17,187 bases of DNA, taken from assembly GCA_027451305.1 (NCBI GenBank), contig DAIDJQ010000210.1:1-17187 (forward strand), written 5' to 3'. Under the pieces are notes generated by a model. It searched no databases. It worked only from the letters and a program-made list of their open reading frames with translations, and was not told the DNA's origin. The stretch is from Cellulomonas sp. Lineage in GTDB: Bacteria > Actinomycetota > Actinomycetes > Actinomycetales > Cellulomonadaceae. Position numbers and translations under genes: made by a program. Positions within the stretch are counted from its first letter, which is position 1. Every line of letters begins with the position of its first letter. Positions 1 through 10,746 of this stretch are shown in pieces.

Positions 1-717
1 GACGCCGACGGCGGCAAGCGCCGTCATCACACGGTCGACGTCCCGCCCGTCCGGAACCACCACGACGGCTCCCCGCCCGCCGAGAAGGCACGCCGCGACC
101 GCCTGCGCCGCACCGTCGGGCCACCTGTCCCCCGCCGCACCTGGCAACGCGGTCCACACCGCCCGCGGAGCCCCGCCCGAGAGGAGGTGCTGCAGCAGCG
201 CGGGCCCGCCGCGGTAGGCAGACCAGGCAGTGCCGGCGGGCGCGGGGCCGCTCCCCGGCTCCGCCCCGGTGGCCGACGAGGTGCCCGACTCCCCCTCGAC
301 CCGCGCGTGCCGCGGGGGCACGGCCAGGCGCAGGACGTCCGCGAGCGTGCCGGCGTACCGATCGGCCACGGCCCGGGCGAGCCGTGCGATCTCGGGCGTG
401 AGCACCGGCCCGGCCGTGACCACGCGCCGGATCGGGACGAGCGGCCCGTCGTGCTCCGCCCGGTCGGCGCGGTCGAGCAGCCAGCCGTCGACGTCCTGCC
501 CGCCGAAACGGACCTTCACCCGGCAGCCGGGCACCGCTCGGTCGTCGAGGACGGCCGGGACGAGGTACTCGAAGACGCGGTCGAGGTGCGCCGGCTGGAC
601 GTCGACGCAGACACGCGCGACCCGAAGGTGCGCCGCCGGCTCTACGGGGTGCTGACGCCGCGGCGCCCGGACGCGCGGCATGCCGGCGAGGGTCGGCTGC
701 GCTGCTGTGACGTCCAC
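1..717 (-). CDS. priA: PriA, primosomal protein N' (N-terminal part, runs off the window)
   Basis: Replication restart protein that recognises branched DNA and helps reload the replisome. The frame stays open from just after metK to base 1, giving about 239 residues of a family that usually has 650-750. The N-terminal DNA-binding domain is recognisable from ARVCVDVQPAHLDRVFEYLVP at its start and from VKVRFGGQDVDGWLLDR. Where E. coli-type PriA has its Walker A motif, this protein reads ALPGAAGDRW (bases 121-150), without the GKT lysine. That is the known actinobacterial condition, in which helicase activity is thought to be lost. The start is uncertain: GTG at 717 was chosen because a weak purine-rich stretch (GGTGGGATGAG) precedes it. 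GTG at 744 and ATG at 681 are alternatives. The gene follows metK on the same strand and may be co-transcribed with it. Confidence 0.88.
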   Translation of the reverse strand, partial: MDVTAAQPTLAGMPRVRAPRRQHPVEPAAHLRVARVCVDVQPAHLDRVFEYLVPAVLDDRAVPGCRVKVRFGGQDVDGWLLDRADRAEHDGPLVPIRRVVTAGPVLTPEIARLARAVADRYAGTLADVLRLAVPPRHARVEGESGTSSATGAEPGSGPAPAGTAWSAYRGGPALLQHLLSGGAPRAVWTALPGAAGDRWPDGAAQAVAACLLGGRGAVVVVPDGRDVDRVMTALAAVGV

Positions 718-782
718 GGGCTCATCCCACCACTGCGCACCCACGCGACGGCCTCGCGCCGTGGAGCACGGTCCGCCGGGGT

Positions 783-810
783 GGCTGCCGACCGGACGGG
801 ACGGTCAGCC
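783..810 (-). terminator. Weak hairpin across the metK stop codon
   Basis: On the minus strand GGCTGACCG can pair with CGGT and CAGCC around a 7-nt loop, leaving a 3-nt bulge. The metK TGA (805-807) lies in the stem. No U-tract follows. It may be a partial terminator or a 3' stabilising structure, or it may be chance in GC-rich DNA. Confidence 0.25.
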
Positions 811-2007
811 GACCGCCGAGAGCAGGTCGGCGACGCGGTCGGTCCGCTCCCACGTGAACTGGGGCAGCTCCCGGCCGAAGTGGCCGTACGCCGCGGTGCG
901 ACGGTAGATCGGGCGCAGCAGGTCGAGGTCGCGCACGATCGCAGCCGGCCGCAGGTCGAAGACGTCGTGGATGGCGGCGGTGAGCACGTCCACCGGCACC
1001 TTGCCGGTGCCGAAGGTCTCGACGTACAGGCCGACCGGGTGGGCGGCGCCGATCGCGTAGGCGACCTGGACCTCGCAGCGCCGGGCCAGGCCCGCTGCGA
1101 CGACGTTCTTGGCGACCCAGCGCATCGCGTACGCCGCGGACCGGTCCACCTTCGACGGGTCCTTGCCCGAGAAGGCCCCGCCGCCGTGCCGGGCGAAGCC
1201 GCCGTAGGTGTCGACGATGATCTTGCGGCCGGTCAGACCGGCATCGCCCTTGGGGCCGCCGATGACGAACTGCCCGGTCGGGTTGACCAGCAGCCGGTGG
1301 CCGGCGGTGTCGAGGTCGAGCTCGGCGAGGACGGGCCCGACGACGAGCTCGGCGACCGCCGGTGCCAGGCGTGTCTCGAGGTTGACGTCAGGCTCGTGCT
1401 GGGTGGACACCACCACGGTGTCGAGGCGGACGGCTCGGTCGCCCTCGTAGGCGATGGTCACCTGGGTCTTGCCGTCGGGACGCAGACCGGGGACCACCCC
1501 GGCCTTCCGCACGGCGGCCAGCTGCTCCGCGAGGCGGTGCGCCACCCAGATCGGCAGCGGCATCAGCGAGGGTGTGTCGTCGCACGCGTACCCGAACATC
1601 AGCCCCTGGTCCCCGGCGCCCTGCCGGTCCAGCGGGTCGAGGTCGGAGTCGTCACGCCGTGCCTCCAGGGCCTTGTCCACGCCCTGCGCGATGTCCGGCG
1701 ACTGCTGCCCGATCGAGACGGACACGCCGCACGAGTCGCCGTCGAACCCGATGTCCGACGAGGTGTAGCCGATCTCGTTGACGACCTCGCGGATCACCTG
1801 CGGGATCTCGACGTACGCGTCGGTGGTGACCTCGCCGGCCACGTGCACCAGGCCGGTGGTGACCATGGTCTCGACGGCCACCCGGGACAGCGGGTCCTGG
1901 CTGATCATGGCGTCGAGGATGGCGTCGGAGATCTGGTCGCAGACCTTGTCGGGGTGCCCCTCGGTGACGGACTCGGACGTGAACAACCGGGCGGCGGACG
2001 AACTCAC
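805..2007 (-). CDS. metK: S-adenosylmethionine synthetase
   Basis: Makes S-adenosylmethionine from methionine and ATP in the cytoplasm, releasing phosphate and pyrophosphate; normally a homotetramer. The protein is 400 residues, the usual length. GHPDK (17-21) carries the ATP/methionine-site His and Asp. Signature 1 [12 protein letters not shown] is at 130-141, DGKTQV at 178-183, and the glycine-rich signature 2 GGGAFSGKD at 275-283. The start is GTG at 2007. No Shine-Dalgarno sequence lies within 15 nt upstream, but a TAGGCT hexamer ends exactly 7 nt before the GTG, which suggests a leaderless transcript. It is separated from coaBC by 60 nt and followed by priA. S-adenosylmethionine synthesis is not otherwise linked to its neighbours; this is conserved housekeeping clustering. 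Confidence 0.98.
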   Translation of the reverse strand: MSSSAARLFTSESVTEGHPDKVCDQISDAILDAMISQDPLSRVAVETMVTTGLVHVAGEVTTDAYVEIPQVIREVVNEIGYTSSDIGFDGDSCGVSVSIGQQSPDIAQGVDKALEARRDDSDLDPLDRQGAGDQGLMFGYACDDTPSLMPLPIWVAHRLAEQLAAVRKAGVVPGLRPDGKTQVTIAYEGDRAVRLDTVVVSTQHEPDVNLETRLAPAVAELVVGPVLAELDLDTAGHRLLVNPTGQFVIGGPKGDAGLTGRKIIVDTYGGFARHGGGAFSGKDPSKVDRSAAYAMRWVAKNVVAAGLARRCEVQVAYAIGAAHPVGLYVETFGTGKVPVDVLTAAIHDVFDLRPAAIVRDLDLLRPIYRRTAAYGHFGRELPQFTWERTDRVADLLSAVG

Positions 2008-2014
2008 GGCCGAC

Positions 2015-2020
2015 AGCCTA
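2015..2020 (-). promoter_or_regulatory. Probable metK -10 box (leaderless promoter)
   Basis: TAGGCT on the minus strand fits the actinobacterial TAnnnT -10 pattern. It is followed by 7 nt and then the metK GTG, the spacing expected if transcription starts at the start codon itself. No good -35 is visible 16-18 nt further upstream, which is common in actinobacteria. The same hexamer appears in front of pyrR. Confidence 0.55.
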
Positions 2021-2067
2021 CGGGCTCCCCGGACGCGGACCAGCCGCCCTCCCGCCCGGGGCGCCGT

Positions 2068-3264
2068 TCACAGCAACGGCAGCACCGCGTCCCACACGGC
2101 GTGGGCCACCTCGAGCTTGGTGCCGGCGGCACGCGCCACCTCGCGGCCCGCGCGGTCCAGCACGGTCACCTCGTTGTGCTCGACCCCGAAGCCGCGGTCG
2201 GCGCCGACCGCGTTCACCACCAGCAGGTCGGCACCCTTGCGGACCGCCTTGCGCCGGCCGTGCTCGAGCACGTCGGCGGACTCGTCCCCGGTCTCGGCCG
2301 CGAAGCCGACCACCACCTGACCGGCTCGCGGGGGGTCGCGCACCAGCTCGGCGAGCACGTCGACCGTCTCCACCAGCTCGATCGGCGCCGGCCCGACGCC
2401 CGGTTCCTTCTTGATCTTGCTCGCCACCGTGCGGACGGGGCGGAAGTCCGCGACGGCGGCCGCCATCACCACCGCGTCGGCGTCCTTCGCCGCGGCCCGC
2501 ACCGCCTCGCGCAGCTGGTCCCCCGACTCCACCGGGACCACGTGGACCCCGGGGGGCGTGGGCAGCGCGACGTTCGCCGCGACGAGAGTCACCCGGGCGC
2601 CCCGCTCGTGTGCCGCGCGCGCGAGCTCGATCCCCTGCCGTCCCGACGACCGGTTGCCGATGAAGCGCACGGGGTCGAGCGGCTCGCGCGTCCCGCCGGC
2701 GGAGACGACGACGCGACGGTCGGCCAGATCTCGGGTGCGACCGCTGACCAGGACGAGCGCGGCTGCTGCGATCTCCTCCGGCTCCGGGAGCCGGCCCGGG
2801 CCCGAGTCCGGCCCGGTGAGGCGGCCGGAGGCCGGTTCCAGCACGTGCACGCCCCGGTCGCGCAGGGTCGCCACGTTGGCCACGGTGGCGGGGTGCTGCC
2901 ACATCTCGGTGTGCATCGCGGGGGCGATCAGCACCGGGCACCGAGCCACCAGGAGCGTCGCCGTCAACAGGTCGTCCGCCATGCCCGCTGCCGCGCGGGC
3001 GAGCAGGTCGGCGGTCGCGGGAGCGACGACGACGAGATCGGCCTCCTGCCCGATCCGGACGTGCGCCACCTCGTCCACCCGCTCGAAGAGCTCTGCGCTG
3101 ACCGGCTCGCCGGAGAGCGCCTCCCAGGTGGGACGACCGACGAACTGGAGCGCGGCACGGGTCGGCACCACGCGGACCGCATGGCCGTCCTCGCGCAGCA
3201 GGCGCAGCAGCAGCACCGCCTTGTAGGCGGCGATGCCGCCCGCGACGCCGAGGACGATCCGCAC
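2068..3264 (-). CDS. coaBC: CoaBC: phosphopantothenoylcysteine synthase / decarboxylase
   Basis: Bifunctional coenzyme A biosynthesis enzyme. CoaB joins 4'-phosphopantothenate to cysteine using CTP, and the flavin-dependent CoaC decarboxylates the product to 4'-phosphopantetheine. At 398 residues it has the normal fused length. The N-terminal CoaC flavoprotein domain (about 1-175) shows GVAGGIAAYK (6-15), the catalytic-type His in VAHVRIG (H68) and APATADLLARAAAGMADD. The C-terminal CoaB domain (about 180-398) shows SAGGTREPLDPVRFIGNRSSG and KIKKEPG. Two CoaC positions differ from E. coli Dfp: PAMHTEMW has His where Dfp has Asn, and the substrate flap reads RLTGPDSGPGR with no Cys. From memory other actinobacteria are alike. 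The start is GTG, 12 nt after the rpoZ stop, without a clear ribosome binding site, so translation may be coupled to rpoZ. Confidence 0.96.
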   Translation of the reverse strand: MRIVLGVAGGIAAYKAVLLLRLLREDGHAVRVVPTRAALQFVGRPTWEALSGEPVSAELFERVDEVAHVRIGQEADLVVVAPATADLLARAAAGMADDLLTATLLVARCPVLIAPAMHTEMWQHPATVANVATLRDRGVHVLEPASGRLTGPDSGPGRLPEPEEIAAAALVLVSGRTRDLADRRVVVSAGGTREPLDPVRFIGNRSSGRQGIELARAAHERGARVTLVAANVALPTPPGVHVVPVESGDQLREAVRAAAKDADAVVMAAAVADFRPVRTVASKIKKEPGVGPAPIELVETVDVLAELVRDPPRAGQVVVGFAAETGDESADVLEHGRRKAVRKGADLLVVNAVGADRGFGVEHNEVTVLDRAGREVARAAGTKLEVAHAVWDAVLPLL

Positions 3265-3276
3265 GGCCGTCGGGTG

Positions 3277-3546
3277 CTACTCGGACGGGGGCGTGGGCTC
3301 GGCCGTGAGCAGGCCCTTGTCGATCTCGCGCATCGCGATGGAGAGCGGCTTCTCCTGGGGGCGGGTCTCGACCAGCGGGCCGACGTTCTCGAGCAGCCCC
3401 TCGTTGAGCTGGCCGTAGTACGCGTTGATCTGCCGGGCCCGCTTGGCGGCGAACAGCACCAGCGCGTACTTGGAGTCGGCGCGCTGCAGCAGGTCGTCGA
3501 TGGGCGGGTCGGTGATGCCCGTGGGGTGGGCGACGGTTCCGGACAT
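3277..3546 (-). CDS. rpoZ: RNA polymerase omega subunit
   Basis: Small subunit that helps assemble and stabilise the beta' subunit of RNA polymerase. The 89-residue protein begins with the family core: [20 protein letters not shown], then [15 protein letters not shown], and near the end [15 protein letters not shown]. The length is typical of actinobacterial omega. The ATG at 3546 has GGGAG six nt upstream. It sits between gmk and coaBC, its usual place in actinobacteria. A TAGAAT -10 box at the end of gmk probably gives it its own promoter, with a leader of about 70 nt. Confidence 0.97.
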   Translation of the reverse strand: MSGTVAHPTGITDPPIDDLLQRADSKYALVLFAAKRARQINAYYGQLNEGLLENVGPLVETRPQEKPLSIAMREIDKGLLTAEPTPPSE

Positions 3547-3621
3547 GGTGGGCTCCCGGCGACGAGTGGATCGAGGAAGAAGAAGGGTCAGAGGCGGGCC
3601 ACGCCCGCACAGCCGCCGACC

Positions 3622-3627
3622 ATTCTA
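3622..3627 (-). promoter_or_regulatory. Probable rpoZ-coaBC -10 box overlapping the gmk stop codon
   Basis: TAGAAT on the minus strand is one mismatch from TATAAT, and its first three bases are the gmk TAG stop codon. It lies about 75 nt before the rpoZ ATG in DNA where A/T-rich hexamers are rare. No convincing -35 is seen. Confidence 0.5.
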
Positions 3628-4194
3628 GCCGGTGACGACGCCCATCACCCGGACCAGCTCGTCGGTGGCCCGCTGGACGTCGTCGTTGACGATCACGTGG
3701 TCGAACTCCGGCTCGGCCGCCAGCTCGACCCGGGCGGTGGCGAGCCGGCGCTCCCGCTCCGCCTCGTCCTCCGTACCGCGACCCACCAGACGGCGGACCA
3801 GCTCGTCCCAGGACGGCGGGGCGAGGAAGACGAACCGCGCCTCCGGCATGCTCGCGCGCACCTGCCGTGCCCCCTGCAGGTCGATCTCGAGCAGAACCGG
3901 CTCCCCCGCTGCGAGCCGCTGCTCGACGGGCTGCCGCGGCGTGCCGTAGCGGTGCCGACCGTGCACCACTGCCCACTCGAGCAGCTCGCCGGCAGCGGCC
4001 ATGCGGTCGAACTCGGGCTCGGAGACGAAGCGGTAGTGCACTCCGTCCACCTCGCCGGGCCGCGGCGGCCTCGTCGTCGCGGACACCGACAACCACACCT
4101 GCGGGTAGCGGGCCCGCACGTCCGCCGACACCGTGCCCTTGCCGACGGCGGTAGGTCCTGCTAGCACCGTCAGCCGGGCGGGCGTGGTCGTCAT
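3625..4194 (-). CDS. gmk: Guanylate kinase
   Basis: Phosphorylates GMP to GDP with ATP in the cytoplasm, feeding GTP and dGTP synthesis. The 189-residue protein is near family length. The P-loop GPTAVGKGT is at 13-21. The GMP-binding region [19 protein letters not shown] (36-54) carries the conserved SxTTRxPRxGE pattern, and [13 protein letters not shown] holds the conserved Asp. The ATG at 4194 is chosen because the P-loop follows closely; a GAGGAG stretch upstream is rather far away (about 12 nt). A strong hairpin lies between mihF and this gene. The TAG stop is embedded in the -10 box of rpoZ. Confidence 0.97.
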   Translation of the reverse strand: MTTTPARLTVLAGPTAVGKGTVSADVRARYPQVWLSVSATTRPPRPGEVDGVHYRFVSEPEFDRMAAAGELLEWAVVHGRHRYGTPRQPVEQRLAAGEPVLLEIDLQGARQVRASMPEARFVFLAPPSWDELVRRLVGRGTEDEAERERRLATARVELAAEPEFDHVIVNDDVQRATDELVRVMGVVTG

Positions 4195-4223
4195 GGGTGG
4201 GCGGTGCTCCTCGCGGGTGCGGT

Positions 4224-4249
4224 GCGGCCCGGTTCGCCGACCGGGCCGC
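4224..4249 (-). terminator. Strong hairpin between mihF and gmk
   Basis: A perfect 10-bp inverted repeat, GCGGCCCGGT and ACCGGGCCGC, flanks a 6-nt loop. It starts 6 nt after the mihF stop codon. No U-tract follows on the minus strand, so it is either an actinobacterial-type terminator lacking a U-tail, a 3' end protector for mihF, or an attenuating structure ahead of gmk. Confidence 0.6.
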
Positions 4250-4255
4250 CGGGGA

Positions 4256-4567
4256 TCACCCGAAGCGGTCGACGAGCGCCTTCACCTGGTGCGGACCGAG
4301 CCCACGGACTCGCCGCGTCTCGGAGATGCCGATGTCCGACATGATGGCACGCGCCTTGACCTTGCCAACGCCCGGCAGGGACTCCAGCAGCGCGATCACC
4401 TTGAGCTTGCCGATGGTCTCGTCCTGCTGACCCTGCTCGATGACCTCGGACAGGGATCCCTGGGAGTACTTCAGGCGGTTCTTCACCTCGGCTCGGGCCT
4501 GCCGGGCGGCGGCGGCCTTCTCGAGTGCTGCTGCACGCTGTTCTGGAGTCAGCGGAGGGAGAGCCAC
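4256..4567 (-). CDS. mihF: Mycobacterial-type integration host factor (mIHF/sIHF)
   Basis: Small actinobacterial nucleoid-associated protein that binds DNA without strong sequence preference and is unrelated to proteobacterial IHF. The 103 residues match the family closely: [20 protein letters not shown] at the N-terminus, then [15 protein letters not shown], the helix-hairpin-helix-like [17 protein letters not shown] (about 60-76), and [10 protein letters not shown] near the end. The GTG at 4567 is chosen because AGAAGG lies 8 nt upstream and family members start at this ALPPL sequence. The frame stays open further upstream, but that part is non-coding. The gene has its own TTGCCG/TAGGTT promoter and a hairpin after it, so it looks like a separate transcription unit between pyrF and gmk, as in other actinobacteria. 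Confidence 0.96.
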   Translation of the reverse strand: MALPPLTPEQRAAALEKAAAARQARAEVKNRLKYSQGSLSEVIEQGQQDETIGKLKVIALLESLPGVGKVKARAIMSDIGISETRRVRGLGPHQVKALVDRFG

Positions 4568-4625
4568 GCGCGTCACCTTCTCGTCAGTGGGCCGGGATCC
4601 TCGTGGGTGCGCGGGATCGTGTTCG

Positions 4626-4654
4626 AACCTAGCGACCCCCCGCACGCTCGGCAA
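4626..4654 (-). promoter_or_regulatory. Promoter of mihF
   Basis: On the minus strand, TTGCCG (4649-4654) and TAGGTT (4626-4631) are separated by exactly 17 nt, a good match to the vegetative sigma consensus. It is the best-formed promoter in the window. The expected start point is near 4619, giving a leader of about 50 nt before the mihF GTG. Confidence 0.72.
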
Positions 4655-4719
4655 ACGTGACGCGGCCTTGTGCCGCCTTTCACCTGGGCGAACGTCCCAT
4701 CCCGTGGTCTGCGAGGCGT

Positions 4720-4752
4720 CCGGAGACGCTCCGGGGCCCGCCGGCGGACCCC
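4720..4752 (-). terminator. Overlapping hairpins after pyrF, possible end of the pyr operon
   Basis: Two mutually exclusive stems lie just after the pyrF stop. GGGGTCC and GGGCCCC (4733-4752) form a 7-bp stem with one G-U pair and a 6-nt loop. CCGGAG and CTCCGG (4720-4734) form a 6-bp stem with a 3-nt loop. There is no U-tract. Their position between pyrF and the mihF promoter suits an operon end. Confidence 0.4.
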
Positions 4753-4758
4753 CGGACC

Positions 4759-5615
4759 TCAGCCGAGGACAGCTGCCGCGTCGTCCCGTGCGCGCTGTGC
4801 CGCGGCGCGCAGGTCGCCGACCGGCGGCCCTGCGGAGAGCACGCCCCGGGACGACGACGCCAGGACGGCCGCGCGGGCGTCGCCGAAGACCGCCGCCAGC
4901 TCGGCCGCGCCGGCGCCCTGCGCGCCGATCCCCGGCGCCAGCAGCGGGCCGCGGACCGCCGCCAGGTCGAGGCCCAGGCGGGTGACCGCGTCCCCGATCG
5001 TGGCACCGACCACCAACCCGACGGAGCCCAGTGTCCCGCCGGTGGCGGCGAGCTCGGCGGCGTTCAGCGCAGCGGTCTCCTGGGCCACCTGGACCGCGAC
5101 GGCCCGCCCGTCGAGCCCCCGGGCGTGCTGCACCGACGGCCCCTCCGGGTTGGAGGTGAGCGCGAGCACGAAGAGGCCACGTCCCGTGGCGGCGGCGAGG
5201 TCCAGCGCGGGCCGCAACGACCCGAAGCCGAGGTAGGGCGACACCGTCAGGGCGTCGCCGGCCAGCGGCGCGCCGTCGCGGAGGTAGGCGTCGGCGTAGG
5301 CGCCCATCGTGGAACCGATGTCGCCTCGTTTCGCGTCGACCACCACCAGCGTCCCGGCCGAGCGACCGGCCGCCACCACCTCCTCGAGCACCGCCACACC
5401 GGCGGCACCGTGCCGCTCGAAGAACGCGGACTGCGGCTTGACCGCCGGCACCACCCCGGCGACCGCCTCGAGGACGGTCAGGGAGAACCGGCGCAGCCCC
5501 TCCGCGTCGTCCGGCAGGCCCCACGCCGCGAGCAGCGACGGGTGCGGGTCGATGCCGACGCACAGGGGTCCGAGCGCGGCGCGGGCGGCCGCGAGGCGGG
5601 CACCGAAGGGCGCCG

Positions 5616-5619
<4 letters not shown>
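4759..5619 (-). CDS. pyrF: Orotidine 5'-phosphate decarboxylase
   Basis: Last step of UMP synthesis: decarboxylates OMP to UMP. The 286-residue length and [10 protein letters not shown] (95-104, with the catalytic Asp-Lys-Asp pattern) place it in the longer subfamily common in actinobacteria. Other family blocks are [12 protein letters not shown] near the N-terminus, [14 protein letters not shown] (58-71) and the phosphate-binding [11 protein letters not shown]. The GTG at 5619 overlaps the carB stop by 4 nt (GTGA). Longer starts would run inside carB in another frame and are rejected. It is the last gene of the pyr operon, and hairpins follow it. Confidence 0.97.
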
Positions 5620-8983
<3,364 letters not shown>

Positions 8984-8984
<1 letters not shown>

Positions 8985-10222
8985 CAGGCGGCACCTTCCT
9001 CGTCGGTCGCGGTGGTGGGCGTGGTCGCGTCCGGCCGGGCCGCGCCCGCACCGCCGAGACCCGGGTCGGCCATCAGTGCGGCGAACCGGTCGAACAGGTA
9101 GGCGGCGTCGTGCGGACCGGCCGCAGCCTCCGGGTGGTACTGCACGCTGAACGCCGGCAGGTCGAGTGCCGCCAGGCCCTCCACCACGTCGTCGTTCAGG
9201 TCCACGTGGGAGACCACGACACGCCCGTAGCGACCGCCGTCGTGCGGAGCCGTGGTCGGTCCCTCCAGCGGGGCCTCGACCGCGAAGCCGTGGTTGTGCG
9301 CCGTGATCTCCACCTTTCCGGTGGCGCGGTCCATCACCGGCTGGTTCACGCCGCGGTGCCCGTACCCGAGCTTGTAGGTGCCGAACCCGAGGGCCCGGCC
9401 CAGGATCTGGTTGCCGTAGCAGATGCCGAAGAACGGGATCCGGCGGTCGAGCACCTCGCGCAGCAGCTCCACCTCGTGCACGGCGGCACCGGGGTCGCCC
9501 GGACCGTTGGAGAAGAAGACGCCGTCCGGGTGCACGGCCAGCACGTCGTCGATGGTCGACGAGGAGGGCATGACGTGCACCTCGATCCCGCGCTCAGCCA
9601 TCCGGTGGGGGGTCATCGCCTTGATGCCGAGGTCGAGCGCCGCGACGCGTGCGCGGGGCACGTCCATCGGCTCCCCGTCGGGGCCGACGGCCTGCACCAC
9701 GTAGGGCTGCTCGGTCGACACCTCGCCAGCCAGGTCGGCGCCCGCCATGGGCGGGGTGTCCAGCACCTCGTCGAGCAGCTCGTCGTCCGGGCGCCGGGCG
9801 CCCGACCGGAGCAGCGCGTCGCCGGAGAAGATCCCGGCACGCATCACGCCGCGCTCCCGCAGGTGCCGGGTGAGCGCGCGGGTGTCGATGCCGCTGATGC
9901 CCACGATCCCCTGCGCGACCAGGTCGTCGTCCAGGGTGCGCCGCGCGCGCCAGCTCGACGATCGACGGGCGGGGTCGCGGACCACGTAGCCGGCGACCCA
10001 GATGCGCGTCGACTCCTGGTCCTCGTCGTTCACCCCGGTGTTGCCGATGTGCGGCGCGGTCATCACCACGATCTGGCGGTGGTACGACGGGTCGGTCAGC
10101 GTCTCCTGGTACCCGGTCATCGCCGTGGCGAAGACGATCTCGCCGAGCGTGCGGCCGACCGCCCCGTACGCCTCGCCCGTGAAGGTGCGGCCGTCCTCGA
10201 GGACGAGCACCGCGGCGGTCAT
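8984..10222 (-). CDS. carA: Carbamoyl-phosphate synthase small subunit (glutaminase)
   Basis: Hydrolyses glutamine and passes ammonia through a tunnel to CarB. The 412 residues have an N-terminal small-subunit domain ([27 protein letters not shown]) and a C-terminal class I glutamine amidotransferase domain. The nucleophile is Cys268 in [11 protein letters not shown]. His363 and Glu365 lie in [13 protein letters not shown], so the catalytic triad is complete. The C-terminal 30 residues are a low-complexity Ala/Thr/Pro tail. It overlaps the preceding unknown gene by 4 nt (ATGA) and carB by 1 nt. No strong ribosome binding site precedes it, so translation is probably coupled. Confidence 0.98.
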
Positions 10223-10746
10223 GCGACACCGCCGGCGCTCGCCGGGACCAGCGAGCGGACGGCGTCCACCAGCCGTGGCCGGTCGGCGCGGTGGCGCACC
10301 AGCAGACCCGTGTCGAGCAGCGGCGCGTCCGCAGGTGCGGAGTCGGGGACCCAGGTGAGCACCACCAGGCCGTCGCGGCCCATGAACTTGCCGGCCATGC
10401 CCGATGCCGTGCCGACGGCTCGGACCCGTCCGGCCGGCACGAAGACGTCCTCGGCGCCGGCGCGGCGCACCAGCACCCCGGCGTCGAACACCTGCACCTC
10501 CGCGGCGCTGCGCACGCCCAGGTCGTGGGTGCTGACCCGGTCCAGCCAGTCGCCGGCCGTGGTCGACGACACGTACGTCGCCTCGAGCGGCTCCGTCCGG
10601 GCCGTCCCGAGCTCGGCAGGGAGCGCCGGGACCTGCGGCACGATGGTCGCCGACCGCCGTTCACGGCGTCGCCAGCCCTCGCGCATCCCCCAGAAGGCGA
10701 CCAGCAGCACCAGCACCAGGATCGTCACCGACAGCCACGTGGGCAT
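10219..10746 (-). CDS. Membrane-anchored PH-like protein of the pyr operon, function unknown
   Basis: 175 residues with a single N-terminal membrane helix (about 4-20, [17 protein letters not shown]). An Arg-rich stretch [10 protein letters not shown] follows, so the bulk is predicted to be cytoplasmic. The rest is a small beta-rich domain with [43 protein letters not shown] and GLVVLTWV. This resembles the PH-like proteins found at this place in actinobacterial pyr operons; the M. tuberculosis counterpart is Rv1382, annotated only as an export or membrane protein. The start ATG has GGAGGTG 8 nt upstream, one of the stronger sites in the operon. It overlaps pyrC by 1 nt and carA by 4 nt, so it is made in step with the pathway enzymes. 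A role in pyrimidine synthesis is not shown. Confidence 0.85.
   Translation of the reverse strand: MPTWLSVTILVLVLLVAFWGMREGWRRRERRSATIVPQVPALPAELGTARTEPLEATYVSSTTAGDWLDRVSTHDLGVRSAAEVQVFDAGVLVRRAGAEDVFVPAGRVRAVGTASGMAGKFMGRDGLVVLTWVPDSAPADAPLLDTGLLVRHRADRPRLVDAVRSLVPASAGGVA

Noticed and set aside
2018..4096. 692-residue minus-strand open frame over coaBC, rpoZ and gmk
   Set aside because: Out of frame with three well-supported genes on the same strand; almost pure Arg/Ala/Gly shadow.
187..4164. 1325-residue plus-strand open frame
   Set aside because: It is antisense to priA, metK, coaBC, rpoZ and gmk, all certain genes. Its translation is a low-complexity Arg/Gly/His/Asp-rich shadow, typical of high-GC DNA.
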